From positions 806,001 to 870,000 of the forward strand of contig NC_047501.1 in assembly GCF_002079055.1 (NCBI RefSeq): 64,000 nt of DNA, given 5' to 3'. A program made the position numbers and the translations under genes. Below, piece by piece: positions 45,101 through 54,997 of this stretch; position 1 is the first letter of the stretch, and every line of letters starts with the position of its first letter. This DNA is from Saccharomyces paradoxus. Its lineage: Eukaryota > Ascomycota > Saccharomycetes > Saccharomycetales > Saccharomycetaceae. The notes beneath the pieces were generated by a model that worked only from the letters and a program-made list of their open reading frames with translations, was not told where the DNA came from and made no database searches.

Positions 45101-46048
45101 TATTGCCAAATCTCCCTGGAAAGTGAGAAAATAGATGCTGTTTCCTCCATGGGGAGAATATATAGGTCTTTCAGTAGGTCAAGAGATCGTGCAATAAACT
45201 TGATAGTCAATAAATTTTCTGATTTTATTGCATTTGCCTTCTCGAGAACCACATTAAAAACGGTTTGTGGTCACCATGGTACCGCACTTGCATCTGACGA
45301 AGCAGTGTACGACGCAATTTTACCTCTATTTGACTATTTGAACGCAAACTTGAATATTTTGGCATCAGAGCTTTCACAGAGGCTGCTTTTTATGGTAATG
45401 CTGAGAGCATGGAACCTTGTTTTGGAGAATGCCGATTTACTTCTTCTGCCTGCATTGAATAGCGCTAAAATTAATATATTGCGCTCAGCAAAGAAATCTC
45501 TGTGGGAAAATACTCTTTCAAGTACAAAAACGGTGTCAGGATACGGTCGTCCTTTGACTCAAGCGGAAATTGAGGCTATATTCAAATGGCTTGATGCACT
45601 TTGTGTAGATTTTTTTCATAATAAAGGAGAAGGTCCCCCTCTTGCCGAATTGAAGAATGAATATTACCAGAATATACTACTGATTCCAGCGTTTTATGAT
45701 AAAGGTGTCCCTGAATTGAAGGGCGAAGTTCAGCGATTGATTCCTGTGTATGAAGAGTATTTGAAATGGTTTTATCTGAAAAAAACTCCGATTACCTTTA
45801 CGAATAAATCTATTGGAACAATATCTCGAAAAAAATCATTAGCAGCTAACATTGTAAAAGAGCCTAAGCAACAACTGGAACGTGATGCAGAAGTAATGAA
45901 CATTATATTGAGAATCTTGATTGCGAAAGGCCAACACGATTATGTTCATCGAATTTTGCATGATAGAAAAGAGCTTGTCAATACTATGAAAAATAGGAGA
46001 GCTGTGAGTAGAGCGGTAAATCCTACAGGAAAGAAAGGTAGAAACTGA
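42179..46048 (+). CDS. YOR296W: Munc13-like MUN/C2-domain protein (YOR296W)
   Basis: A 1,289-residue protein with a single C2 domain at about 855-960 (YTLRIICAENIKGFSKTGL, SITPKWDEEFVFESPFG). On both sides lie regions with the pattern of the MUN domain of Munc13/CAPS proteins, which prime SNAREs. Downstream of the C2 domain, a block with DAILPLFDYLNANLNILAS and LLFMVMLRAWNLVLENADLL is the conserved MHD-like part. Its role in yeast is not established; a vesicle-tethering function is inference from the family. A perfect 11-bp ARS consensus match begins 7 bp after its stop. Confidence 0.9.
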   Translation: MNRTVSTLSSTVSDVSVEIPSIYNVINTELSTPDVYLYTLKLILLDYINEPRFKDAALQSNRTETSRVLSDKTNHQQTQHGKRIVVNKQDDMSERDIVQATLRILKGKLAQISGNKSLAPNEMHWKSIVKMYYSMLDSSSADTFSKMSQMEEMVGYFTNIASNELKKMTIKNSSEELFSEVAYFIDLVIDVLPDSCANIIKRLLDYKITLKKDKTTVKKKRAGAPAGVSQYRSISGSTINNKQPSFKVQDISHMNYFMQLFEIDETKLQQDVMAVKDNCTNPIFCGELRYLRKKIKKDNGVLTASDFSSDRDYNLWKNYELLEIANLMDRFEIGEKVTSHGNRLIPKDAKSVFVRLISLVLKKECSNAVNAINLSQEALFFFHKSARYWRIEYPSTISSLIYSAANLSILEDEELNVPITENLFSVIRNKYLCSEDNLDPSAWNTQDRYLWAANLFHTTDQSMRTINNLLTAIFSSTKPKFSPVLSFYYSSVVEDPVMKFYEAQSVAVKKYWIKVFKKTLFKISEDYFVSLLQDMLKASAIEIQSVQNLVETIIDAIKAIQKRYNKPLLDEISLPRQCAVFLCEVYGSDSLKLIKTAEKSTVKLTGESLGPIDALDMYDVLKELRQIYMQVKPKGKFFFNLENYFIKYLTRLCDDICRNVQKVIKTSIESENWQPVNDQDHFSRSVLDIFKMINESTSMLEKFGWENEFQLAQMITVILKAFSDGMLSYSAQLMGLIHRDLQEGDEPSYSLESSDSRSSLSLNNVNLNHERSRSSRLLEDLKNVVKSTPKIVAPAPYQFKKRTCVLLNDLDKTLFLLENFEEKADPSRLSSIIAQYHSSHNSDDNRKSFDDRNMKQVYTLRIICAENIKGFSKTGLSNSYVSIRNITLQREVGTTKIVARSITPKWDEEFVFESPFGKSNDIMFTIWHHPHNRLKNLAEDDLCGKANMKFTPRKLKDDGFPIDFSLTLNPQGTLYCQISLESEKIDAVSSMGRIYRSFSRSRDRAINLIVNKFSDFIAFAFSRTTLKTVCGHHGTALASDEAVYDAILPLFDYLNANLNILASELSQRLLFMVMLRAWNLVLENADLLLLPALNSAKINILRSAKKSLWENTLSSTKTVSGYGRPLTQAEIEAIFKWLDALCVDFFHNKGEGPPLAELKNEYYQNILLIPAFYDKGVPELKGEVQRLIPVYEEYLKWFYLKKTPITFTNKSIGTISRKKSLAANIVKEPKQQLERDAEVMNIILRILIAKGQHDYVHRILHDRKELVNTMKNRRAVSRAVNPTGKKGRN

Positions 46049-46963
46049 AGCTCCTTTTACGTTTATACGTGAGCTGCTGGCTTAATCACCCAATCATATT
46101 CGAACATTAATAAAAAAATGAGTGAAGGTGTGTCATCATTTATTATTAAGAATCAAAGTTTTATGGACGAGTCGTTCAGTTTTGCATTTATATCTATATT
46201 TCAAGAAGTTTCACAAGCAGTATGGTTAGTTAAATTCTGATTGTCTTATTATTAATTCACTGGCTCTTTATTAACATTGAGGATAACACTTTTTCTTCTT
46301 GAGTTTACTTTTGGTTATGAAATAACGGCGCTTCCCAACAAAAGTTTAAATGTATTAAATATATAAATATAAATTATAAACATTATATTTTTGTTGTATA
46401 AGAATTCATCCTTTATCATTGAATAAAAAAAGTGTACAGGTAAGAAGACAAAAGAAGATAACTCGATAAATCATTATAATGATGTTTCCCCCCACAGATA
46501 CGTATAGGATGTACACTTTATTACTTCAGGGCTGAGATAGTTAATTCTATTAATAATGAGTTAAATAAAAGGCACGAAGTAATAATAATTAGTAATTGAT
46601 AACCAATTACGTTAATAAAGATGTATAAAGGGCAAGTGCAAAGAGAATGAGAATACTAGCAAACACTAAGTTATTTCTTTCCTTTTCTGTGCCCATGGAT
46701 GTTTCATCCAGAAAACATATTCGCCTTGCATCAGTTATGTACCCGGTAGGATTTTAACTGTGCAGATTTTTGTTTATTTCTATTCACTCAAATATTTACA
46801 GTCTAAGCAGGACCATATATATATATATCGAAACTTAAAGACAAAGGCCATGCTTTATCGTTTCTTTGTCTTTTTGTAAAATCACTCCTAAATTCAAGCC
46901 CATAGACATCTAGCCCTGAGAATAAGGCCTTGGAAATGCAAAACAAGAGAATGCATGGATAAG
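46049..46963. other. Long AT-rich gap between convergent YOR296W and TIM18, possible origin
   Basis: This 915-bp stretch lies between two gene ends, so it needs no promoter. It is very AT-rich (for example 46350-46400). TTTTACGTTTA at 46055-46065 matches the ARS consensus WTTTAYRTTTW in all 11 positions. A TA repeat is at 46817-46828. No frame, tRNA or snoRNA pattern was recognised. A replication origin is one plausible reading. Confidence 0.4.
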
Positions 46964-47542
46964 TCAATTTCTTCCGAATATATACAGATGGTCATCGTTT
47001 TCATTCCAAAGCTTCCTTATCAGGTCAACAAAACCATTATCTTTTGTTTCCAATTCGTAGATGCCGTACAAGGACAACATAGATCCTCCATAAAGACTAT
47101 AAAGAGCCAATTTATGCCATCTTGGATACTTCTCCTTCGGTATATAATCAATAATACAGCTTGTGAAACCATACTGTAAATATATTAGAAAAACGGAGGA
47201 TAAAGAAGCATCCAGCAAAGGATTTATGACTCCACCGGTAAAGGATGCATAAAAAGGCACCATTGTTAGTGGAATCAAGGTATATTTCGCTATTCTCTCA
47301 TAGTCTTTTTGATAAGAGCCTTCAAATTGGGAGAACTCTGGAGGCTTATACATCTGCTCTGAAGGGGATGCTTCTTTTGGCTTATTTGCGATATCGTTAA
47401 CTTCGTTCTCAACATTCAGACGATTAATGTTATGAAAGGATCTTTTGGTTGAAAATGCTAGTCTTGGAAAAACAGCTCGTACAGGATTTACTATGACAGT
47501 GGAAGCATTAAGAACAGGCTTCAAACCAGGAAACAATAGCAT
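46964..47542 (-). CDS. TIM18: TIM22 translocase subunit Tim18
   Basis: Tim18 is a non-catalytic relative of succinate dehydrogenase subunit Sdh4 that assembles with Tim54, Tim22 and Sdh3 in the carrier import complex of the mitochondrial inner membrane. The ATG at 47542-47540 gives MLLFPGLKPVLNASTVIVNP and 192 residues; five upstream codons start only from TTG. An Arg-rich presequence (to about residue 45) precedes the hydrophilic part, then three membrane helices: LIPLTMVPFYASF, SSVFLIYLQYGFTSCIID and LALYSLYGGSMLSLYGIY. It shares a 285-bp divergent promoter with MUM3. Confidence 0.94.
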   Translation of the reverse strand: MLLFPGLKPVLNASTVIVNPVRAVFPRLAFSTKRSFHNINRLNVENEVNDIANKPKEASPSEQMYKPPEFSQFEGSYQKDYERIAKYTLIPLTMVPFYASFTGGVINPLLDASLSSVFLIYLQYGFTSCIIDYIPKEKYPRWHKLALYSLYGGSMLSLYGIYELETKDNGFVDLIRKLWNENDDHLYIFGRN

Positions 47543-47702
47543 TACCACAAGTTCCAATTGCCTAGTTGTTGCAACTCACGTCACTGTTAATTATTATTCG
47601 CATTCCACTGCCTGGAACTTGTCATTTTTATTCAAAATCTTCTCCGTTGGAAGAAATGATTTGTTTTTCAAAAAATTCCGATTGCCAACAAAGGCACATA
47701 AT

Positions 47703-47711
47703 GACACAAAA
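47703..47711. promoter_or_regulatory. Mid-sporulation element (Ndt80 site) upstream of MUM3
   Basis: GACACAAAA fits the MSE consensus DNCRCAAAW at every position and lies 117 bp before the MUM3 ATG. MUM3 is needed for spore-wall formation in mid-meiosis, so Ndt80 control is expected. Confidence 0.65.
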
Positions 47712-47827
47712 TGCAAAATAGAAAGTTGACAAGGCAAGAAATGCAACATAATAGATCCATAGTCTACCATAATTAAGTAGAAAATCTCTCGTTTTTCAAC
47801 CAAACTAAGCGAAAGGGAGAGATTAAG

Positions 47828-49267
47828 ATGGGTTTTGTTGATTTCTTCGAAACCTATATGGTCGGTTCTAGGGTCCAGTTTAAACAGTTAGATATTTCTG
47901 ATTGGTTGAGCCTGACCCCAAGATTGCTTATTCTTTTTGGGTACTTTTATATTCATTCTTTTTTTACTGCAATCAATCAGTTTCTACAGTTTGTTAACAC
48001 GAACTCCTTTTGTCTTAGATTGCACTTACTATATGACAGATTTTGGTCGCATGTCCCCATTATAGGCGAGTATAAAATTCGGCTACTTTCGAGGGCACTG
48101 ACATATACTAAAGTAAAAATAATACCAACCTTAGACAAGGCACTGGAAGTGATTGAAATATGGTTTCAGTTACATTTGGTTGAAATGACCTTTGAAAAAA
48201 AAAAAAACATCCAAATTTTCATTAGCGAAGGAAGTGATGACCTTAACTTTTTCAAGGATAACAAATTTCAAACTACATTAATAATATGTAATCATAGATC
48301 GGTCAACGACTACACTTTGATTAATTACCTTTTTTTCAAAAGCTGTCCCACCAAATGTTATACTAAATGGGAGTTTATACAAAAGTTACGGAAGGGGGAA
48401 GATTTACCTGAATGGCCTCAGTTGAAATTTCTTGGTTGGGGAAAGATGTTCAACTTTCCTCGATTAGATCTACTAAAGAATATATTCCTGAAAGATGAAA
48501 CTCTCACTTTGTTACCGGATAAGCTAAGAAATATTTTAGAAACACAAAATAATCAAGCTATAACTATTTTCCCCGAAGTAAATATTATGAGTTTGGAGCT
48601 ATCAATTATTCAAAGGAAACTACATCAAGATTTTCCCTTTGTTATAAATTTCTACAACTTATTATACCCAAGATTCAGAAACTTCACCAGTTTGATGGCT
48701 GCCTTTTCATCAATTAAAAACATCAAGAGAAAAAAAAACCATAACAATATCATCAAAGAGGCCCGACACCTGCTTCACAGAGAAATTGATAAATTAGTTC
48801 ATAAGAGTATAACAATTGAGTCTTCCAAGGTGTCCGATAAGATAACGCCGCCCATGATCGTAGATAATTCATATTTGCTTAAAAAAAAGGAAGAAATCAG
48901 CAGCGTCAAGCCCAAGATAGTACGAATCAATCCATATATTTATGATTTTACGGTGATTTATTACAGAGTCAAATATACGGATAGCGGGCATGATCATATT
49001 AATGGAGATTTGAAACTTCATAAAGGTTATCAATTGGAGCAAATTTCTCCAACAATCTTTGAAATGATTCAACCAGAAATGGAGTCCGAAAAAAGTATAA
49101 AAGATAAAGACCCCATTGTGGTGATGGTAAATATAAAAAAGCATCAAATTCAACCACTACTCGCATACAATGATGAAAGTTTGGAAAAGTGGCTTGAAAA
49201 CAGGTGGATAGAAAAAGATAGGTTAATCGAGTCCTTGCAAAAAAATATTAAAATTGAGACCAAATAA
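47828..49267 (+). CDS. MUM3: Sporulation acyltransferase-like protein Mum3
   Basis: Mum3 is required for the outer spore wall and resembles glycerolipid acyltransferases. The 479 residues include an N-terminal hydrophobic segment ([16 protein letters not shown], about 35-50) and the acyltransferase HX4D motif in [11 protein letters not shown] (His156, Asp161). The GWGKMFNF and TIFPEVNI blocks fit motifs II and III. The C-terminal half is charged. The substrate is unknown. The promoter contains an MSE. It is tail-to-tail with MBF1. Confidence 0.94.
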   Translation: MGFVDFFETYMVGSRVQFKQLDISDWLSLTPRLLILFGYFYIHSFFTAINQFLQFVNTNSFCLRLHLLYDRFWSHVPIIGEYKIRLLSRALTYTKVKIIPTLDKALEVIEIWFQLHLVEMTFEKKKNIQIFISEGSDDLNFFKDNKFQTTLIICNHRSVNDYTLINYLFFKSCPTKCYTKWEFIQKLRKGEDLPEWPQLKFLGWGKMFNFPRLDLLKNIFLKDETLTLLPDKLRNILETQNNQAITIFPEVNIMSLELSIIQRKLHQDFPFVINFYNLLYPRFRNFTSLMAAFSSIKNIKRKKNHNNIIKEARHLLHREIDKLVHKSITIESSKVSDKITPPMIVDNSYLLKKKEEISSVKPKIVRINPYIYDFTVIYYRVKYTDSGHDHINGDLKLHKGYQLEQISPTIFEMIQPEMESEKSIKDKDPIVVMVNIKKHQIQPLLAYNDESLEKWLENRWIEKDRLIESLQKNIKIETK

Positions 49268-49460
49268 AGTCTATGAATCATAATATATACGTGTGTATTT
49301 CACTTTCTATAGAGGAAAAAAAAGCTGAAAAATTTTTTTTTTGATAAAATAAACGAAAAAAACCATAAAACGATCATGATAAGTTAATGTACATTTATTG
49401 AGAATGCTTCATTGATGACATGCAGTGCGAAAAGAAAGGAAAAATACGAGAAAGGTCACT

Positions 49461-49916
49461 TCACTTCTTCTTTGGAGCTCCCAAAGGCGAACCAATGTTG
49501 TTACCTCTCAATTTAACACCTAAGGCCCTTTCTAACTTTGACAGAACTTGCTGGTTTGGAATGGCTCTAGCAGCTTCGTAATCGTTTACCACTGTTGGTT
49601 TCTCGTTAATTTTAGTTGCCAAGTCCTTCTGCGACATTTTTTTGTCCGTTCTGGCACGTGAAATGGCTCTACCGACATTTGGATCCAATTTCTTGGGCTT
49701 GACGATATCTGTCTCACGGTCGACCTTGGTCAACCTTTGACCCTCGTTGTCACCCTTGGTGTTGGTTGAACCGTACTTTTTGTCAACGGAAACAACCAAC
49801 CCCTGCCTTCTTGCAGCATTGATTTGACCCTGAGATCTGGCAACGTTGGCCCTTGGGCCAGAACCACCAGCTCTTGCTCTGCTACCGATAATAGTATTCG
49901 TATCCCAGTCAGACAT
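49461..49916 (-). CDS. MBF1: Multiprotein bridging factor 1 (Mbf1)
   Basis: Mbf1 bridges Gcn4 and TBP and also binds collided ribosomes, where it suppresses +1 frameshifting. The 151 residues match the family: an N-terminal MBF1 domain ([18 protein letters not shown], to about 60) and a Cro/C1-type helix-turn-helix (about 85-140) with [19 protein letters not shown] and [20 protein letters not shown]. The tail is KKK. Codon use is biased to preferred codons, as for abundant proteins. There are about 190 bp between its stop and that of MUM3, and it is divergent from BUD7. Confidence 0.96.
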   Translation of the reverse strand: MSDWDTNTIIGSRARAGGSGPRANVARSQGQINAARRQGLVVSVDKKYGSTNTKGDNEGQRLTKVDRETDIVKPKKLDPNVGRAISRARTDKKMSQKDLATKINEKPTVVNDYEAARAIPNQQVLSKLERALGVKLRGNNIGSPLGAPKKK

Positions 49917-50664
49917 ATTTTCTTTGAAGTGTAGTTTTTTTTGTTAGCAATTTGTTTTATAGCTTTTTGACTTGTACAATCGTGGAAACGTAAATCCAAT
50001 CTCCCCCAGCACTTAAAACCATTGCTGGTTGAGTGACAGGCGCTTTTGGGCTACCTAATATATACCACCATCAAGGGGGCGCCCGTTCGTTGAAAGAGGC
50101 AACTGTCGTTCTCGAATATTCTGAGGAATTGTTCCATGAGATTCTATGAGATTCTCTTAGCCGGGTAATAAAAAACAGGGTAACATTTTGAATTTCCAAT
50201 ATTACCCTCCAATTCACAGTTGGCTTGCGTATGTTCTCCCTAAATATCACACCTACCATCTTTTCATGAGCCCTAGAGAAATGAAGTGCAATTATCAAAA
50301 TTCAGTAGATCTTGATAGCTCAGTAAGTTCAAGAAGTATCATTGCACATCTTGAGAAGAAGGTTGACTGGCCTAACTTTACGATTCTGTCATGTGAGTGT
50401 GCAGAGCATCACGTGATCGCATACCATTCCCCTTTTTCTTCACCTCTCTCGGTACCTGGTACCTGAACCAGGAATAAAAGAAGGATCTGAAAAACAGAAA
50501 AAATGGTATACATATAGTATGAGGGCGTAAGGTTAGCCTCGAGGCAATGTCGTTTTGGAGTTTTCTAGAGCTTTTTTCTATAATAGGGTTCTTATAAAAC
50601 TTGAAGTGGTCTAGAAGGGAGTAAGCGCAAAGTAAATAAACTAAGGAAGAAACGCGTCCCTCAG
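49917..50664. promoter_or_regulatory. Divergent MBF1-BUD7 intergenic region
   Basis: 748 bp. A Reb1 site CGGGTAA is at 50162-50168, and a palindromic ATCACGTGAT (50408-50417) is a Cbf1/E-box class site. A GGTACCTGGTACCTG repeat is at 50451-50465. A 92-codon plus-strand frame (50188-50466) shows no recognisable features, and I treat it as chance. Confidence 0.55.
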
Positions 50665-52899
50665 ATGATTACGCAGAATTCCATACCAGAGGTAAAAGAA
50701 GATTTTATTGGTTACGCTTTAAATGAGAGAAGGATCCGGTTACCGCAGTTCCGAGATTTGGGACCAGCAGACTTGATCACATTAGCAAAGTACTTGCCCA
50801 CTTCAAGTAATACAAATGCCATAAACAGCACGGGTGGAAACAGTGGGGCCATCACGCACGCTCCTGCAGCCGATGGTTCTGCCGCTTCCATGGTAACCAA
50901 TGGAGACACTAGTGACGCCGCCATTACCACGAATTCCACAGCAGCATCTATATACAGTAACAGCAGAAGTGCCAATGATGCAGCCCCAATGGTTGCTGAG
51001 CTCCATCCACTTAATAAACTGAAGGGCGAAGTAGGAACTTTTTTTTACTCCATGGGTGTCGATACCTCCGGTCCAACTTCAATCGCCATCTTTCTGAAGG
51101 AAATATCAGAGATCATCACTGAGAAGCCTCAAGTTTGGTTTGGCAAGAAGAAAACCTTTAATGTTGCTCGGATTTCATTTTCCACTTGGAATGCGTTCAG
51201 GAGATGCGATATAAATGTCATCGTTCATATCCCGGGAACCATCCAAAACTTTATAGTGGATTGCAACGGTGAAAGCCAGAATATAGAAATGCGTGCCGAT
51301 CATGATTTAATTTGGGCGGAAACTTTCGTAAGTGGCGTGGTAAGGTCAATCATGTTAATGAAGGAAAACGCTGAAGAGGGGGAATTACAAAATTTAGTGG
51401 AGACTTTGATTTTGAACCCGTTTACTGCAGGAAAAATCGACGATGTGCCAGAAATGTTCATTGATTTGTTCCCTATAATTTACCATAAGGGCCCATCATT
51501 AGGCGCTCCTTATTATATCGCCAATGTAACAAACACTAATAACTATTTGGTAGAAACACTCGTGGAGATAGTTAAATTGACTCGTAGCGTTAACAGGGCG
51601 GAAATAATGTTGAAAAATCTGGCCACCGAAAACCCTGAGGCGATCATAATACTGATCAAGATCTTCTTGGTGTGCGATCTCGAAATAGACGCAATAAAGC
51701 TCACATATGATATGCTTTCGCAAGGTGAAAAAACAATCAACACTAATAACCACATGGGTTATAGATCAGAATTACTGTGCTTACAGGCGCAATTTTTGAT
51801 AGATAAAAGACAAGATTACGCATTAGGGCAAAATATAGCACAGGAGGCAGTCAATTGTTCTCCAAGTGAATTCAGACCCTGGTATATTTTATCCAAGGTG
51901 TATGTAAAGTTAAATGATATCGAAAATGCCTTGCTGATACTGAACTCATGCCCCATGTCTCCCTTAAAGGAAAAGTACGTATTGAAAAGAGTGGCTCCGT
52001 TGCACTCCAATAATAGTCTTCATTTACCTTTGCCAATTGACGTCGTACTGGATGAAGTGACGTCGTTGAATCCGCAAGATGTTCAGAAGGAACACCGCTC
52101 TGCAGATCCAATGTTGGTCAATTTAGCTGCTTCCAATTTGAAATCTACTTTCCAATTGGCATACCGATTATTGACGGAAATTGTGCAAATCACCGGCTGG
52201 GAAAATCTGTTAAAGTATAGGTCAAATATTTTCGTTATGGAGGATGAATACCAAAATTCATCATCCTCGTTATCAAAGGGCGTTAACGAACAAGAAGAAC
52301 AGCCTCTGAGGGCAAAAAGGCTTTGTGAAAGATGGTTGGACAACCTCTTCATGCTTTTATATGAAGATTTAAAGGTGTATACATTATGGCAAACCGAACA
52401 ACTGTACATGGACGCACAGAACAACAACCACAATAAACTGACTTTCGAATGGGAGTTATTCGGCCTTTGTGCACGTCGATTGGGCCATTTCCCTGAAGCC
52501 GCCAAGGCATTCCAGAACGGCTTATCACAGAGATTTTCATCAAGGTGCGCGAGAAAGCTACTGGAATATTGTATAAACGAACGTCAGCGGGTCAAAATTT
52601 TTATAAACTCACCTAATTCGCATGACATGGTCCCTGAGATGGTAAGCTCGCGCATAAGAGAATTGGACAATAGCATTATCGATCTCTGCGTGAAAATATG
52701 CTGTTGGAACCATCGTTGGTATACTGAATTCTCCATAAGTTTACTTGACTCTTTAAGTGTGGTCATTCAAGATATGGGTCTGACCAAAGTTTCCAATGAA
52801 ATCTCGTCGAGATACCCGGAAACGGTCCTCAAATTGGTTCAGGAGAACTTGCTTGATTTCTTCAAAAATGTTTGCACGAATGGATGCTACGATGCATAG
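50665..52899 (+). CDS. BUD7: Exomer cargo adaptor Bud7 (ChAPs family)
   Basis: Bud7 is one of four ChAPs (Chs5-Arf1-binding proteins) that with Chs5 form exomer, the trans-Golgi coat exporting Chs3, Fus1 and others. The 744 residues start MITQNSIPEVKEDFIGYALNE. A Thr/Ala/Asn-rich low-complexity insert lies at about 50-105. Long TPR-like helical repeats then run to the end (LDYxxAK-type pairs such as SELLCLQAQFLIDKRQDYA, ENALLILNSCPMSP and GHFPEAAKAFQNGL). The length is close to that of S. cerevisiae Bud7 (746) and the ATG is conserved. Assignment to Bud7 over its close paralogue Bch1 rests on gene order. Confidence 0.94.
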   Translation: MITQNSIPEVKEDFIGYALNERRIRLPQFRDLGPADLITLAKYLPTSSNTNAINSTGGNSGAITHAPAADGSAASMVTNGDTSDAAITTNSTAASIYSNSRSANDAAPMVAELHPLNKLKGEVGTFFYSMGVDTSGPTSIAIFLKEISEIITEKPQVWFGKKKTFNVARISFSTWNAFRRCDINVIVHIPGTIQNFIVDCNGESQNIEMRADHDLIWAETFVSGVVRSIMLMKENAEEGELQNLVETLILNPFTAGKIDDVPEMFIDLFPIIYHKGPSLGAPYYIANVTNTNNYLVETLVEIVKLTRSVNRAEIMLKNLATENPEAIIILIKIFLVCDLEIDAIKLTYDMLSQGEKTINTNNHMGYRSELLCLQAQFLIDKRQDYALGQNIAQEAVNCSPSEFRPWYILSKVYVKLNDIENALLILNSCPMSPLKEKYVLKRVAPLHSNNSLHLPLPIDVVLDEVTSLNPQDVQKEHRSADPMLVNLAASNLKSTFQLAYRLLTEIVQITGWENLLKYRSNIFVMEDEYQNSSSSLSKGVNEQEEQPLRAKRLCERWLDNLFMLLYEDLKVYTLWQTEQLYMDAQNNNHNKLTFEWELFGLCARRLGHFPEAAKAFQNGLSQRFSSRCARKLLEYCINERQRVKIFINSPNSHDMVPEMVSSRIRELDNSIIDLCVKICCWNHRWYTEFSISLLDSLSVVIQDMGLTKVSNEISSRYPETVLKLVQENLLDFFKNVCTNGCYDA

Positions 52900-53217
52900 A
52901 TACGATAAAAATATATTAATACGTATATATAATCCAAAAAAGTAGACGGTACTAGACGACACGCTGCAAAGTGGTGTCGAAACCCTGGTTTTCTCGAAGG
53001 ACAACCCAGCATGTATTAATATATGGCAATGCTGGTATGTGAATCCCGCCGCCGCCATTCAAGGAAAAATATTCGTGTTTCGAGAATGCGGACAAAACGA
53101 AAATAGCAATAAAACACATAACAGTAAAATTCAGTATATACAAGGAGTCTTAGCATTTCTACCAAAAAGGAGAGTTCAAGAGCGTCCTTATTCATCATAA
53201 AGGAAAATCTCACCAAA
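52900..53217. other. BUD7-RAX1 intergenic region
   Basis: 318 bp holding the BUD7 terminator region (AT-rich to about 52945) and the RAX1 promoter. The plus-strand frame annotated as dubious YOR300W in S. cerevisiae is not evident here. Confidence 0.5.
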
Positions 53218-54504
53218 ATGAATAGTGTGCAGGATTTCGAGAAAATCCAACGCGAACGATTACCAACATTATATGAAGTGTTAATACAGAGGACATCGCA
53301 GCCTGTCGATCTCTGGACTTTCTATACGTTTCTTTCGCAGTTCCCATATGCCATCAACTATCTGGACTTTTGGGTAGATTTGATGGCACACACACGACTT
53401 TGTAAAAGCTACGTCGAGTTGGTAAGAAAATCATTGATTAACTTCCCACAAGAACAAGAGGAAAATGGAGGCACATCTACGACCACATTTGATTTAGTGA
53501 ACGCACTGATAGAAGAAGGACACTTGGACCTGGAAACACCCGATAAAATCTTAGAAAACGGCAGTACAGACTTACCGTTTTCACCAAAATTAAACCAATT
53601 GCTGGGAGATTGGAAACGCCAGTCGGGCATCAGTCAAAAAGTCCTGAGAAGCGAAGACATGGCGCTGATCGTGGACGAGATAATGAAAAGGCGCTCACAA
53701 CAAGACGGAAAACCGCAGATAACTACAAAACAACTGCTACACAGCGCAGTAGGCCTCTGCAACACCTACTTAGTATCGCCAGAACAAAGCGAACGGTACA
53801 TGAGCAACATTCCCACGGAAACGCGGAACCGCATAATAGAAAACATACAGGTCGAACGAAGATACGACATTGAGATTTTCGACGACGTGAAGAACCTGAC
53901 CTACCAATTCTTAGAGATGGATTGCTTCCCAAAATTCCTAAGCCGGGTCGCACTACACAACATCCACGATGAAATATCCGATTGGAGATTCCACTCAGTG
54001 GGCGCCACTAACGAAAAGAGTAAACGCTCTCGAGGCCAGACGCACATTTCCCGCTCCCCATTCTCCAATCACACCTCAATCAGTCGCATCGGCCTTGGTT
54101 TGTTATGGCTGGGCATCGGCTTCTGGATCGGATACGTGCTGATCTTCCTGGCGTATAGTCGCGCCATCCGCGTTGTTACGGTCGTGCCATTTACGCTAGG
54201 ATGCTATTGCATTGTGTGCGGCATGTACCAAGTGGACATTGTGTATTCTTGGTTTGGTGTCACACAGAGGCTTCTCCACAGACACAAAAACACTAACAGT
54301 GACGAAGACGATGCCTCTACCAGTCCCTATCACGTGCCAGCGTTACTTGCGGTGTTCGGCGGCAAGCGTCGTCTTACCCGCATAGACCACCCGTTTACTC
54401 GGCAGCTTCTACGTAAACGGGGATTGTGGTGCCTGCTCCTCGTAGTGGGTGCCACTGCTGCATTTACGGTTATTTTCAGCTGTGTTCCCGGCCGTCGTGT
54501 GTGA
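53218..54504 (+). CDS. RAX1: Bipolar bud-site membrane protein Rax1
   Basis: Rax1 works with Rax2 to keep the bipolar landmark proteins Bud8 and Bud9 at the poles. The 428 residues contain an RGS-like helical region (about 20-230, with LYEVLIQRTSQPVDLWTFYTFL) and three membrane segments toward the C-terminus: LGLLWLGIGFWIGYVLIF, VVPFTLGCYCIVCGMY and GLWCLLLVVGATAAFTVIF. It is about 7 residues shorter than the S288C protein I remember (435). GC content is noticeably higher in the 3' half than in neighbouring genes. Confidence 0.94.
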   Translation: MNSVQDFEKIQRERLPTLYEVLIQRTSQPVDLWTFYTFLSQFPYAINYLDFWVDLMAHTRLCKSYVELVRKSLINFPQEQEENGGTSTTTFDLVNALIEEGHLDLETPDKILENGSTDLPFSPKLNQLLGDWKRQSGISQKVLRSEDMALIVDEIMKRRSQQDGKPQITTKQLLHSAVGLCNTYLVSPEQSERYMSNIPTETRNRIIENIQVERRYDIEIFDDVKNLTYQFLEMDCFPKFLSRVALHNIHDEISDWRFHSVGATNEKSKRSRGQTHISRSPFSNHTSISRIGLGLLWLGIGFWIGYVLIFLAYSRAIRVVTVVPFTLGCYCIVCGMYQVDIVYSWFGVTQRLLHRHKNTNSDEDDASTSPYHVPALLAVFGGKRRLTRIDHPFTRQLLRKRGLWCLLLVVGATAAFTVIFSCVPGRRV

Positions 54505-54644
54505 TGTAATGCGTGACCCGGATATAAACGCCTGTGCACCACACGTTTGCAATGGCGCGTGACGCTAAGTACAGGAAACAGCGAGGGGGCCGTTAAGTGC
54601 AGGCTTTACCGAAGGCGCCTGGCGCTTCCCGCGGAAGGGTGCTT

Positions 54645-54651
54645 TGACTCA
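54645..54651. promoter_or_regulatory. Gcn4 site upstream of CPA1
   Basis: TGACTCA, a full Gcn4 site, lies about 350 bp before the CPA1 uORF. A second core, TGACTC, is at 54841-54846 within T-rich DNA. CPA1 is known to respond to general amino-acid control. The rest of the 54505-54997 gap is the RAX1 3' region and a T-rich promoter. Confidence 0.75.
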
Positions 54652-54997
54652 TCCATCGCATCGCATTACCTCATGATGAGTAAATGGTTGGAATTTAACT
54701 TATCACATCTCGCGGAAAAAAAGGCGATGATATGATATGGTATATAAGGCTTATCCCTAGGACATTTAACTATCTAATAAATATACTAAATTATTCTGTC
54801 AATTTCTTTTTCCATGCCCCTCCTTTTTCTTTTCTTTTCTTGACTCGTCGTTTCTTTTTTTTCTTTTTTTTTTCTTCAGAACTATAACGTATAAGTACAC
54901 TCGAACATCTAATTGTTTAAATACTGCAAAGAGTATAAGGTAATCGATTTTTCTACATACCCATTTTGCAGATTTAAAATAGGGAAAAAAACATTAT

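Noticed and set aside
50188-50466. 92-codon plus-strand frame in the MBF1-BUD7 gap
   Set aside because: No domain, no codon bias, and it covers probable regulatory sites.
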